Positions 54,132 through 62,524 of a stretch of 64,000 nucleotides of DNA are shown here, one piece after another. Each line of letters begins with the position of its first letter. Position 1 is the stretch's first letter. The notes beneath the pieces were generated by a model. That model was not told the origin of the DNA and searched no databases. It saw only the letters and a program-made list of their open reading frames with translations. The stretch is taken from contig CAYUSP010000005.1 of NCBI GenBank assembly GCA_964447405.1, positions 62,001 to 126,000 on the forward strand, read 5' to 3'. Source of the DNA: JALNZF01 sp964447405 (GTDB lineage: Bacteria; Nitrospirota; UBA9217). Both the position numbers and the translations under genes were made by a program.

Positions 54132-54914
54132 CTACAACAGAAGGTCCTCCCGGAAATCCCTGCTCGACGCATGGAATGATATCGGCCCGTCAGGGCTGCC
54201 GGTAATGAACTGCTGCACAAGAGGACTTGTACTTTCCCTCATTTGCACGGGTGATCCTTCCGCTAGAACTACACCCTTGTACAGGATGACGATCTTATCA
54301 GCGATCTTCATAGCCTCCTCAACAGAGTGAGATACCACAATGCAGGTGATTCCGAGGAGCCGGTTCAAATCGGCGATCAACTTGGTGATGACCGATGAAG
54401 CGATCGGATCAAGACCCGAGGTCGGCTCATCGAAAAAGACCAATTCAGGATCAAGCGCCAGCGCGCGTGCCAGAGCAACCCTTTTTTGCATCCCCCCCGA
54501 AAGCTGTCCGGGGGAGAGGTTTTCGAAATCCCTAAGCCCGACCAGTTCGAGCTTCATTTTGACCATGATGCTGATAATAGCTTCGTCAAGAGACGTATGC
54601 TCTCTTATGGGTAGCGCAACGTTCTCGCCGACCGTGAGAGAGTTCAGCAACGCTCCGTGTTGGAACAACATGCCGATCTTTTTTCTGAAGGGATCCAGCG
54701 CTCTGCCGTGCAATGCCGTGAGTTCGGTGTCCCGGTAATAAACCTGTCCTGCGTACGGCTCGAGCGCCCTTATCATTATTTTTAGAAGCGTACTCTTGCC
54801 GCCTCCGCTGCTGCCCAGGATATACGTAATCTTCCGCTGCTCGGCATCGAAATCAATGCTGTTCAAAATGGCGCGGCCGTCAAAGTGCGCAGAGATGCCA
54901 CGGGTCCTGATCAT
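54132..54914 (-). CDS. mlaF: MlaF-type ABC transporter ATPase
   Basis: 260 residues with Walker A GSSGGGKSTLLK, signature LSGGMQKRVALARAL (preceded by NLSPGQ), Walker B ELVFFDEPTSGLDP and the switch His in CIVVSHS. It energises phospholipid transport with MlaE. A short tail (EDLLL) follows. It starts 9 bp after the mlaE stop. Confidence 0.94.
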   Translation of the reverse strand: MIRTRGISAHFDGRAILNSIDFDAEQRKITYILGSSGGGKSTLLKIMIRALEPYAGQVYYRDTELTALHGRALDPFRKKIGMLFQHGALLNSLTVGENVALPIREHTSLDEAIISIMVKMKLELVGLRDFENLSPGQLSGGMQKRVALARALALDPELVFFDEPTSGLDPIASSVITKLIADLNRLLGITCIVVSHSVEEAMKIADKIVILYKGVVLAEGSPVQMRESTSPLVQQFITGSPDGPISFHASSRDFREDLLL

Positions 54915-54923
54915 ATCCGTTCG

Positions 54924-55712
54924 TCATCCATAGAATGCCGTTGTCATGAACGTGTCCAGTATGATGATCGCCAGAGTAGAAGAGACCACGGATACCATGG
55001 TGGATCGTCCCACCTCCTCGGCTCCACCCTCCACAACCAGTCCGCGGTAGCACCCGACCATCGCGATTACCACAGCAAACACCACAGCCTTGATCATGCC
55101 GGAGTAGACATCCTTGAATATGAGAACATCGAGTATCTCGCGAATATATACGTCAGGCCTGATCCCGAGACGAATTGACCCGAACAGAAAACTGCCTGAC
55201 ACTGCCGTGAATCCAGCAAGGACGGTCAGAGCTGGAAGCGAAAGGACCATGCCGATAAAGCGCTGCACCACAATATAACGCACGGGATTAATGGCCATGG
55301 TCTCCAGTGCCATTATCTCTTCCGATACCTTCATGGTGCCTATCCTCGCGGTGAATGCAGCGCCCACCCTGCCTGCGATGATGATGGCGGTGACCAGGGG
55401 TGCCATTTCCCGGAAGATCGCGACAGCCACGAAACCGGGAATGTAATTAACACCCCCAAGTTCCTTCAACTGGAACGCAATCAGCACGGTTAATGCAATG
55501 CCCAGGAGACCGGAGACTGACAACACGAGCGGCAGCGAACGTGCGCCAACCTCATCGATGATGTTGAGGAGCCTGGCCTGTTTCCGCTGTTTCCGGTCCG
55601 AGACCATGACGAAGGTCTGTACGAGCGTCTCGCGGAAAAGGTAGGTCAGGCTGGAGAGGTCCTGAAGGAAGGTAATAAACACCCGGCCAACATAGCCAAA
55701 CAGTTTTTTCAC
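54924..55712 (-). CDS. mlaE: MlaE-type ABC permease
   Basis: 262 residues, five or six membrane helices. Family blocks: FRETLVQTF, GVNYIPGFVAVAIFREMAPLVTAIIIAGRVGAAFTARIGTMKVSEEIMALETMAINP-type segment, and GSFLFGSIRLGI. The GTG at 55712 lies 6 nt after GAGGA and is preferred to a TTG two codons earlier. Permease for outer-membrane lipid asymmetry. Confidence 0.93.
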   Translation of the reverse strand: MKKLFGYVGRVFITFLQDLSSLTYLFRETLVQTFVMVSDRKQRKQARLLNIIDEVGARSLPLVLSVSGLLGIALTVLIAFQLKELGGVNYIPGFVAVAIFREMAPLVTAIIIAGRVGAAFTARIGTMKVSEEIMALETMAINPVRYIVVQRFIGMVLSLPALTVLAGFTAVSGSFLFGSIRLGIRPDVYIREILDVLIFKDVYSGMIKAVVFAVVIAMVGCYRGLVVEGGAEEVGRSTMVSVVSSTLAIIILDTFMTTAFYG

Positions 55713-55812
55713 GAGCAATCCTCATTAAATCCAAAGAGTCGCGGAATGGCGAAACCTGGGATCTCCCGCACCCGCTCCGCGGTGTACCCACATTCGCTGG
55801 TGCAACAATTGT

Positions 55813-56160
55813 CTACAATCCGCCTGCTGCCTCACGCATAGTCGGAAATATCTCGAAGATGCTCGCAAGCCTCGCCAGTTCAAAGATATCGCGAACAGGC
55901 GGACTGAGTTCGCACAGCCTGAGCCGTGCGCCTTTTTTCATGCATTGCTGCATAGCCTCAACCAGAGTGGCGATGCCGGAACTGTCCATATACCGAACCT
56001 GGGAAAGATTGATCAACAACGCCTTCATGCTTGGTGTGCTTATGCGAAATATTTCGGTAAAAGCTTTTCTCACATCAGGCGACGAGTTCATGTCCACGTC
56101 GCCCTTTAGGGTCAGCAGAAATCCGGCAGTGATTTGCTCTGTAGTGATTTCTATATTCAT
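55813..56160 (-). CDS. STAS-domain protein (anti-sigma antagonist or MlaB-like)
   Basis: 115 residues with the STAS signature YMDSSGIATLVEAM, where the Ser after Asp is the usual phosphorylation site of SpoIIAA/RsbV proteins. It is encoded between the RsbW-like kinase and the mla permease. STAS-domain MlaB is also the partner of MlaF in other bacteria, so this protein may serve as antagonist, as MlaB, or both. Confidence 0.88.
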   Translation of the reverse strand: MNIEITTEQITAGFLLTLKGDVDMNSSPDVRKAFTEIFRISTPSMKALLINLSQVRYMDSSGIATLVEAMQQCMKKGARLRLCELSPPVRDIFELARLASIFEIFPTMREAAGGL

Positions 56161-56167
56161 AAAGACC

Positions 56168-56581
56168 TCAAGATGGCGGTTTGTTTTTCACCAGGGTCAG
56201 CACGGTGCCTTCAGCCGCACTGGTATCATACTCCACCCGGTCGAATACGGATTTCATGATATGGGTGCCGAGCCCTCCCGGCCGTATGTCATCCAGCGCC
56301 CTCGGGCTGATCGAATCGACATCCGGCTTGGCCCCCGAGTCCTTGAGCTGTATGGTGATCCGCATCGGATCGACCGAGATGCCCATTACAATAGCCTTGG
56401 TCGGGTCACCGTGGTAAGCGTATTTTATAATGTTGGAGCAGGCCTCATCGAGCGCCAGCACGATCCTCCTGGTTTCTCGCTTGCTGAATCCCGCTTCATG
56501 GACCACGGGATATACGGTGCTTCGTATGATATACAGGTATTTCGGCTGGCTTGGCACCTGGAGGGTGACCTTTTCACTCAT
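56168..56581 (-). CDS. RsbW-like anti-sigma serine kinase (HATPase)
   Basis: 137 residues. N-box VLALDEACSNIIKYAYHG, G1 IQLKDSGAKPD and G2 RPGGLGTHIMKSVFD show a GHKL ATPase of the anti-sigma kinase type. It should phosphorylate the STAS protein at Ser in the DSSG motif. It overlaps the PP2C gene by 4 bp (ATGA). Confidence 0.92.
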   Translation of the reverse strand: MSEKVTLQVPSQPKYLYIIRSTVYPVVHEAGFSKRETRRIVLALDEACSNIIKYAYHGDPTKAIVMGISVDPMRITIQLKDSGAKPDVDSISPRALDDIRPGGLGTHIMKSVFDRVEYDTSAAEGTVLTLVKNKPPS

Positions 56582-57861
56582 GCCCTTGCACCAAAACAGA
56601 CCAGGGTGATGTCATCGTGCTGCAGGGAAATGCCCGTAAACCGGTTCAGATCGCCGATGATCGCGTCTTTCAATTCCTCCGGGGCCGAAGGCGAGCGCCT
56701 GACCAACTTTTCGAACCGGTCATAACCGTACAACTCTAGCCGAACGTTCATCGATTCGATAACACCGTCCGTGTATAGGACAATGGTGTCGCCGGGCGCA
56801 AGTTCCTCTGTCTCCTGCAGGAATTTCATTCCGGACAGCATTCCAAGTGGAGAACCACCTGCAGGGGACATCCTTTTAATCGAACCATCGTGTTTTTTGA
56901 TAATCGGCGGAAGATGGCCTGCATTGGCAATGGTCATCATCCCTGTCCGAGAATCAAGTTCGATGTAGAGAAGGGTAGCGAACATCCCGCGCCGGCTCCG
57001 TTCAGCAAGGAGGTCGTTCAGAATTGCGAGCATGGTCGCCGGGTGATCCTCGGTAAACGCCAGGGTTTTGAGATCGCTCCCCAGTTTCGCCATATATAAT
57101 GCCGCTGGAACGCCCTTGCCGGACACATCCCCGATCACAATACCCGTGCGATATTCATCGAGAGGGATAAAATCATAGAAATCCCCGCCCACCTCCTGGG
57201 CCGGAGTATAATGCGCGCTGAATGCATAGCCGGGGATCTCGGGAGCGCGCAGGGGAAGAAAACTCTCCTGCACGGTACGGGCGAATTCCATGTCCCTGTC
57301 GACACGCTGTTTTTCCATCAGGCTCGAATGCATCTTAGCATTCTCAATGGCTATTGCCGCAAGGCTGCAGAGCGCGACAAAGAGGTAGAGATCATCCTTA
57401 TCAAAGGGTTTCTCGTCAAGACGGTTGATGACCTGCGCGACCCCGGTGATCCGGTCCCCAACTTTGAGCGGGACGGTGATCATCGATCGGGTGCGGTATC
57501 CGGTAGCATCATCATGGGCGCGGTGAAACTTCGGGTGTGCGTACGCATCCTCAATGAGCAGCGGTTTGCCCTCCGCAGCCACGGTTCCTGCTATCCCCTG
57601 CCCCATCTTGAGCCTGAATTCATGTTTCAGCCGTTCACCGACATCGCCAAGCGCAACTTGATAAACCAACTCATTGGTTTTTTCATCGATCAACATGAGG
57701 CTTGAGGCATCGGCATTCATCACTTGCTTCGATATTGCCATGACGTTCTCAAGGATATGCTCAAGGTCCAGAGATGAGCTTATCATACCGTTCACATCAA
57801 TGAGAGCGGAAAGCCGCTTTACTTTCTGCTCAAGTCGTTCGTTTGCGGGTGTTTTCTTCAT
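56578..57861 (-). CDS. GAF-PP2C (RsbU/SpoIIE-type) serine phosphatase
   Basis: 427 residues: short coiled N-terminus, GAF domain (about 20-170), linker helix and SpoIIE/PP2C phosphatase (about 195-425) with GGDFYDF, VIGDVSGKGVPAAL, NAGHLPP, YTDGVIESMN and HDDITLV. It would dephosphorylate the STAS protein in response to a GAF signal. No Shine-Dalgarno; promoter directly upstream. First gene of the Rsb-Mla operon. Confidence 0.94.
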   Translation of the reverse strand: MKKTPANERLEQKVKRLSALIDVNGMISSSLDLEHILENVMAISKQVMNADASSLMLIDEKTNELVYQVALGDVGERLKHEFRLKMGQGIAGTVAAEGKPLLIEDAYAHPKFHRAHDDATGYRTRSMITVPLKVGDRITGVAQVINRLDEKPFDKDDLYLFVALCSLAAIAIENAKMHSSLMEKQRVDRDMEFARTVQESFLPLRAPEIPGYAFSAHYTPAQEVGGDFYDFIPLDEYRTGIVIGDVSGKGVPAALYMAKLGSDLKTLAFTEDHPATMLAILNDLLAERSRRGMFATLLYIELDSRTGMMTIANAGHLPPIIKKHDGSIKRMSPAGGSPLGMLSGMKFLQETEELAPGDTIVLYTDGVIESMNVRLELYGYDRFEKLVRRSPSAPEELKDAIIGDLNRFTGISLQHDDITLVCFGARA

Positions 57862-57867
57862 GGTTTA

Positions 57868-57897
57868 AAAATAGCACAGGAAGAGGACAACGGTCAA
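57868..57897 (-). promoter_or_regulatory. leaderless promoter of the Rsb-Mla operon
   Basis: Minus strand: TTGACC (57897-57892), 18-nt spacer ending TGC (extended -10), TATTTT (57873-57868), then six nt and the ATG at 57861. Confidence 0.6.
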
Positions 57898-58007
57898 TCA
57901 TAAAGTTCGGGCGCATTCGGTAATTTCAACCGTTTGCGCTGAATAAAACAAAACGTAGCCGGTCTTGCTGGGCAATGACTGCCAAAGACCTCAGGTTTCA
58001 ATCTCTT

Positions 58008-58234
58008 TCACAATCGGGAAGTAGAAATGGTAACGGAAACCTGCTTAGAGAAGATGAAGAGTGGTGAGTTCTCGCTTGATCGCTTGACAAGAGACGATGC
58101 GAGATCACCCGGACTGGTCAAATCAGCGGCACAGAAATCGGCATCATAATTGATCCCGACGTAATAGCCAGGGTAAAGCGGGATCAAAGTTAACGGTAAT
58201 CGACAAGAGCTATGCTACTTAACTTTAACTTCAT
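58008..58234 (-). pseudogene. possible frameshifted small gene
   Basis: A leaderless-type promoter (58241-58270) is followed by ATG 58234 and 14 codons (KLKLSSIALVDYR) before a stop. Another frame immediately continues with protein-like sequence (TLIPLYPGYYVGINYDADF, SLVKRSSENSPLFIFSKQVS) to a stop at 58008. A single indel would join them into about 75 residues. No homology recognised; may be chance. Confidence 0.3.
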
Positions 58235-58240
58235 CGTCAA

Positions 58241-58270
58241 AGTATATCTCTGAACCACTGTGCAAGTCAA
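58241..58270 (-). promoter_or_regulatory. promoter-like sequence behind the sRNA terminator
   Basis: Minus strand: TTGACT (58270-58265), 18-nt spacer, TATACT (58246-58241), six nt before ATG 58234. The -35 box meets the terminator T-run. Confidence 0.5.
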
Positions 58271-58497
58271 TAAAAAGTCCCGATACGAGTAGAAAGGAAA
58301 CATCCTTTCGCTGCGAATCGGGACGAAATACCGGCTGCGCTTTGAATCATGGAAGAATCACGTGTTGTTCACATTTTTCTCGAACGACATAGGTTCTGGT
58401 GAAGCATACACAGCATTACTTTTTTCTTGGGGGGGAAGAAGTATGCCGCCAACACACCAGCCCTATGGATAGTTGAGAAAAAGTCAGAGCGCAACCT
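58270..58497 (-). ncRNA. candidate small RNA, about 228 nt
   Basis: An orphan transcription unit on the minus strand: a strong promoter (58504-58531) and a strong terminator hairpin (58324-58277) with no ORF longer than about 15 codons between them. The middle includes an AGAAAAAAG run and a C7 run (near 58434). No known RNA family was recognised. It lies between the LuxR gene stop and the frameshifted fragment. Confidence 0.45.
58277..58324 (-). terminator. long terminator hairpin of the candidate sRNA
   Basis: GTCCCGAT/ATCGGGAC outer arms with an inner GAAAGGA/TCCTTTC stem and a 4-nt loop, followed on the minus strand by TTTTTATT. Arms are about 20 nt with internal mismatches. Confidence 0.75.
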
Positions 58498-58503
58498 ATA
58501 GTG

Positions 58504-58531
58504 ATAATAGCATTGAATCCTTGTATGTCAA
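58504..58531 (-). promoter_or_regulatory. strong orphan sigma70 promoter
   Basis: Minus strand: TTGACA (58531-58526), 16-nt spacer ending TGC, TATTAT (58509-58504). It lies 40-70 bp after the LuxR stop and points at no protein gene. Confidence 0.65.
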
Positions 58532-58570
58532 TAAACCTTAAGTTGTATTTTATAAATATCTTCTGATTGT

Positions 58571-59215
58571 TCAGGAATGAGAAAGCAGTGCAATAGCCTT
58601 AGTCCTGCTTTTTACATTGAGTTTTCGATATACTCGATAGAGATGTGTTTTGACCGTACGTTCGCTAATGCTGCTCCTATCGGCGATTTCTTTGTTCGAT
58701 GCACCCTGTACTACGAGCGTAAGCATCTCCATTTCTCGGCTCGTCAAGGGAAGAAGCCCCGGTACATGCGAAAGCAATACCTCCGGAGATACTGTTGGCC
58801 TCGCAATCGCTTTTTCAAGTATGCGCCTCTCAGCCCATATCTCTCCGTCAAATACCGCATGAATGGCCTTCATCATGACCGAGGGAGGATCAGACACCTT
58901 GAGAAATCCCCTTACCCCTGCTTTAATATCCGCAATCAGGTCATCGTCTTTTGTGTTGTCATGTAAAAGACATATGATCCGCGTGCACGGAGATTTAATC
59001 TGTAATGACCGAATAACCTTTGAAAGCGGGTGTTCTTTAAGAAGGGCGGAGTCGAACAGCAAAATATCCGAGTTCGAGTGAAACTGCCTGCCGAGAAATT
59101 CGCTACCGACTACAGAAGGAATGATATTCAGCGCAGCGTCTTTGCTGAGAATCGTTGAAATGTGGTCGAGAAGACTCGGATCGCCAATAGCAAGAATCAA
59201 TCGTATTGCACTCAT
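58571..59215 (-). CDS. LuxR/NarL-family response regulator
   Basis: 214 residues. Receiver (1-120) has Asp55 in ILLFDSALL and the FLK lysine, but only one acid (Asp12) in the first pocket, so signalling may be atypical. The C-terminal LuxR HTH (about 148-208) contains LTSREMEMLTLVVQGASNKEIA and ERTVKTHLYRVYRKLNV. No kinase gene is adjacent. ATG 59215 follows GGGGGAATTC; a near-perfect promoter lies upstream. Target unknown; the next unit downstream is the candidate sRNA. Confidence 0.88.
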   Translation of the reverse strand: MSAIRLILAIGDPSLLDHISTILSKDAALNIIPSVVGSEFLGRQFHSNSDILLFDSALLKEHPLSKVIRSLQIKSPCTRIICLLHDNTKDDDLIADIKAGVRGFLKVSDPPSVMMKAIHAVFDGEIWAERRILEKAIARPTVSPEVLLSHVPGLLPLTSREMEMLTLVVQGASNKEIADRSSISERTVKTHLYRVYRKLNVKSRTKAIALLSHS

Positions 59216-59259
59216 GAATTCCCCCTGATAACTGCGTTTTGGGGCTTCCTCTATGTAAT

Positions 59260-59288
59260 ATTTTAGGTTGAGAATACCCTCTTGTCAA
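59260..59288 (-). promoter_or_regulatory. promoter of the LuxR-type gene
   Basis: Minus strand: TTGACA (59288-59283), 17-nt spacer, TAAAAT (59265-59260). Leader about 38 nt with a ribosome site. Confidence 0.65.
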
Positions 59289-59322
59289 GGTCGATTGCGC
59301 AATAACTGTAAAGTGCTCTGCA

Positions 59323-59928
59323 TCAGATCCTAGTTTTTGATTCACCGTCATCCAGAAAAGGGTCGTCGATATCCTTGAGAAGATCGCCAAGCAAGACGAG
59401 CGGCAAGCCAACCACATTGTAAAAACATCCTTCGATCCTTTCAACCAGAAGAGCCCCGCGTTCTTGAATGCCGTATGCGCCGGCCTTGTCAAGCGGTTCT
59501 CCCGATGAGCTATAGGACATAATTTCCTGCTTCGTAAGATTTTTGAACCAGACGCGGGTAGCGGCTGTTCGAGTCAGAGAGCGGCCGGTCGCTGCATCCA
59601 TGACCGTAAGTCCGGTAATCACGAGATGAACCCTTCCCGAGAGTTGGCTGAGCATATGTTCAGCATCCCGGGCATCGATAGGCTTTCCAAAAACGCGACC
59701 ATCCAGGACGACAATAGTGTCGGCACCTATGACGATTCCCTTCCTATGGCGCCCGGCTGTAACGCGTGCCTTTTCCTGTGCAATTCGACGCGCAAAATCC
59801 TCGGGGCTCTCATTCTCGCGGAAGCTCTCATCAATATTTGCGGGGTCAACTTGAAAGTCAATACCAATTTGCCGCAACAAAGCCTGGCGGCGAGGAGATT
59901 TCGAGGCAAGAATGATCATTGCATGCAT
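59323..59928 (-). CDS. maf: Maf-type nucleoside triphosphate pyrophosphatase
   Basis: 201 residues. N-terminal ILASKSPRRQALLRQIG, then GADTIVVLDGRVFGKP and the DKAGAYGIQERGALLVERI block are diagnostic. Hydrolyses non-canonical or dTTP/UTP nucleotides; linked to septum control in some bacteria. ATG 59928 follows GAGGAG at 10 nt; a second ATG three codons later is also possible. Confidence 0.94.
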   Translation of the reverse strand: MHAMIILASKSPRRQALLRQIGIDFQVDPANIDESFRENESPEDFARRIAQEKARVTAGRHRKGIVIGADTIVVLDGRVFGKPIDARDAEHMLSQLSGRVHLVITGLTVMDAATGRSLTRTAATRVWFKNLTKQEIMSYSSSGEPLDKAGAYGIQERGALLVERIEGCFYNVVGLPLVLLGDLLKDIDDPFLDDGESKTRI

Positions 59929-60064
59929 TGTGGACCACTCCTCTTACGTCAAATATCGTAACCGGCAAGCGATGAATGGTCCATCAACATCCCAGAACCC
60001 TTCACACCCGCCATATTACCTTTGGCTGCATATCCTGTCAAGGTCATGCTACACTGGTTTCCTC

Positions 60065-60529
60065 TTACTGCACGTATGCATGATTCTGCCGTGAGTTGTC
60101 CTGCCTGGTGTGCTGCAACTGGTCCTTCCAGCAATCAATAGTCGACATGATAACAAAGTCGGTTTGTGGCTGCGAAATGCCTTCTAAAGGCTCCAAGTTC
60201 AATCCACACGTTGATTTTGCATATTGAAACAATGTTATCATCCAAGGTGCTTCTGTATTTTCCGGCTCTATGCGCAGTACTAGCCTGCACTGCGCCAATG
60301 CCTTATCAATAAATCCCAGGTCAAAATATTGCCTGGCTGCCGATAGATATTCCCTGGCTGCCTTTTCACATTGACCCAGTTTTTTATGAAAATCCCCTAT
60401 CCTTACACGAATGATGGGATCTGGATTGATTTCATAAAGTTTCTTCATTTCCACTATCGCTTTCTGCCAATCCGCAAGACCAATATAGTTTTGCACGTTA
60501 TCTTCGATAATTGTTTTTTCAAGAGCCAT
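60065..60529 (-). CDS. TPR-like protein, 154 aa
   Basis: Three TPR-like helical pairs (GLADWQKAIVEMKKLYEINP, RIGDFHKKLGQCEKAAREYL, LGFIDKALAQCRLVLRIEPE) and a polar C-terminal tail with three QxxxxQ-type stretches. Soluble. ATG 60529 follows AAAAGGAGAAAACA. It sits 35 bp after the FimT/GspH gene in the same direction and could be an assembly partner of the pseudopilins (inference). Confidence 0.75.
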   Translation of the reverse strand: MALEKTIIEDNVQNYIGLADWQKAIVEMKKLYEINPDPIIRVRIGDFHKKLGQCEKAAREYLSAARQYFDLGFIDKALAQCRLVLRIEPENTEAPWMITLFQYAKSTCGLNLEPLEGISQPQTDFVIMSTIDCWKDQLQHTRQDNSRQNHAYVQ

Positions 60530-60564
60530 TGTTTTCTCCTTTTAACAGCATTTGATAGAAGTTA

Positions 60565-61059
60565 TCAATTAAGTGAGGGTATTCTAATGCGACCAGTTCG
60601 AGCCATACGAACCTCATACTGAGTCGTGCGTGTTTGATCATCCTGGATACTGATAGTCCCTGCATTAGCAGTTCCATTAGGATTCATGTGAATATTGTTA
60701 ACATTAGTGATTATGTGGACTCCCTGTGGTATGACAAACCAGTCATGGTAAACTGTTTCCCACTTCTGGCTGCCAATCGATTGGTCACCGCGGGTCATAC
60801 GGTATTTCTGGTTTGTAGAATCGAATTCCACACGGTATTCAGAGTAGTTTGTGACTGCATTACAACGAGCTTCCAGCAACAGCAACCTAATGTGACGGGC
60901 AGTATTTCTGCATTCCACGTTTCCCAACCATTGCGCGAACGATGGTATAGCGAACATCGAAATAATCGCTATAATACCGATCGTCATGAGTAACTCCACC
61001 AGGGAAATGCCACGTGTATTTCTGACCGTATCCCACCCTTTGCCCACATCTTCTCTCAT
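60565..61059 (-). CDS. GspH/FimT-type pseudopilin
   Basis: 164 residues with a prepilin peptidase site TRG-ISLVELLMTIGIIAIIS (Glu5 present), a hydrophobic N-terminal helix and a GspH-like C-terminal beta domain (GVHIITNVNNIHMNPNG). Minor pilin for type IV pili or type II secretion. ATG 61059 follows GGGAGGTAACT. In a series with PilW/PilX-like genes. Confidence 0.88.
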   Translation of the reverse strand: MREDVGKGWDTVRNTRGISLVELLMTIGIIAIISMFAIPSFAQWLGNVECRNTARHIRLLLLEARCNAVTNYSEYRVEFDSTNQKYRMTRGDQSIGSQKWETVYHDWFVIPQGVHIITNVNNIHMNPNGTANAGTISIQDDQTRTTQYEVRMARTGRIRIPSLN

Positions 61060-61577
61060 AGTTACCTCCCGAGTATTATGATTTATTGATGTGGGAGGTA
61101 TATCATGGCAGGGTGATGCTGAAATTGCGGATAACTGAGATTAATTGTTTGTCACAACTATAATTTGAAGCGACGTTGATACAGGCTGTAGATAAAGATG
61201 GCAACGATTTGGAGGATGTTCAGGAATCTTGCGATGTGGTCATGACAACAAATTGCAGAATTGATTAAATATCTTTCAGGTATTGAACAAATAATGAGGA
61301 AAAGGTCAAAATGCCGACTTGACATCTTGTCAGGAAGGACATATCCAGAGAAAGAAGGGAACCGCTATCAGGGAGTAATGGAGAACGTCCCGGTAGATCT
61401 GATAGTTATTGCTGGCCTGATCAATCCTTATAAAACTTGGGTCTGCATTGAATTTCTATTGTCAGGACCATTCGTATTGATGCTATAACGACCGCACCGG
61501 CTATTCCACTCAGAAGCTATCTGTATGTTATTAATTGGCCTCAAATTCGTCGGACAACGCGAATAGGCGGGATGGTG
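61060..61577. other. intergenic region, no supported gene
   Basis: About 520 bp inside the pseudopilin gene series. A 75-codon plus-strand frame (61261-61488) starts at TTG without a ribosome site and is not protein-like. No repeat, RNA or terminator was recognised. Confidence 0.45.
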
Positions 61578-62441
61578 TCATTTGATAGTGAATGAAAGGG
61601 CGTATTCAACAATGCCGCCATGTCCGTCTTTAACAACAACAGTAACGTTTTTTTTACCGGTAAAATCAGCAGGGACTTGCCACGTCAATAGTCCCGTTGT
61701 TGGAGAGATTGTCATACCGTCTAGATCGGTTGCTAATGTAAATGTCAATTCATCATTATCAGGGTCCGTAGCCATTACCTGATAAGTATATACATTGCGA
61801 TCGAATTTAAACTCATTATGTTCACTAATCACTGGGGGCGAGTTACCAATCTTACGATTAAACATGGCACTGCGGCCATAGGCTTCTCCATCATAAGGCG
61901 TAACACGGATTGTTATCAAATCGTCTCTTTTTAGCTGTCCTTCCATACCTTGTTCCCGGCCGGCGTGTTTACCATTTCGGGTCCATTCGTATAGCATGGT
62001 AACGGCATCCCCATCAATATCATTTCCTACAGCTTCTATTTTTATTGTGTCGCCCTGCCTAATAATTTCCGGAAGCAGCTTCACATTTACGATCTCGGGA
62101 GGCGTATTCATTATTTTGACAACATTTGACAGCACTTCCCGTCCCAGGACAGTTGCCTTTGCCTGAATTGCAGACCCTTTTGCTGCTTCGCCACCGTTAA
62201 ATTGTAAAGGAATAAGCGTTGTGAATGGTGTCCTGTCTACAAACCATTCGATTTTCGCTCCTTGCAGGTCAAATCCTCTCGCAACTAACTGCAATGTTGA
62301 ATTTCGTGTAGGTTCATTCGGGGTAACCTCCAATGCCAATGCGGCATCCGTGCTACGCTCTGGCAAGGGAGTTGATGGTTTCTCCGAGGAACAGGATGAG
62401 CAAAGTATCGCAAGGATAATAATACTATTTATTATTTTCAT
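61578..62441 (-). CDS. lipoprotein with putative Ig-like domains
   Basis: 287 residues: lipobox LAILCSSC, then about three Ig/cadherin-like modules. The C-terminal one (ATDPDNDELTFTLATDLDGM ... GLLTWQVPADFTGKKNVTVVV) is the putative Ig (He_PIG) type. The gene lies between PilX- and FimT-type genes, so it may act at the pilus or cell surface. No Shine-Dalgarno is evident before ATG 62441. Confidence 0.8.
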   Translation of the reverse strand: MKIINSIIILAILCSSCSSEKPSTPLPERSTDAALALEVTPNEPTRNSTLQLVARGFDLQGAKIEWFVDRTPFTTLIPLQFNGGEAAKGSAIQAKATVLGREVLSNVVKIMNTPPEIVNVKLLPEIIRQGDTIKIEAVGNDIDGDAVTMLYEWTRNGKHAGREQGMEGQLKRDDLITIRVTPYDGEAYGRSAMFNRKIGNSPPVISEHNEFKFDRNVYTYQVMATDPDNDELTFTLATDLDGMTISPTTGLLTWQVPADFTGKKNVTVVVKDGHGGIVEYALSFTIK

Positions 62442-62524
62442 TTAATTAGCCGTTTGACCGGTTTAGGATGTAATATCTATTGCTAATCTTGCTCAGAAGA
62501 AATTGCTTTTGATTTTTCAGTGAA

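Noticed and set aside
61261..61488. 75-codon plus-strand frame among pseudopilin genes
   Set aside because: TTG start without ribosome site and unprotein-like composition.
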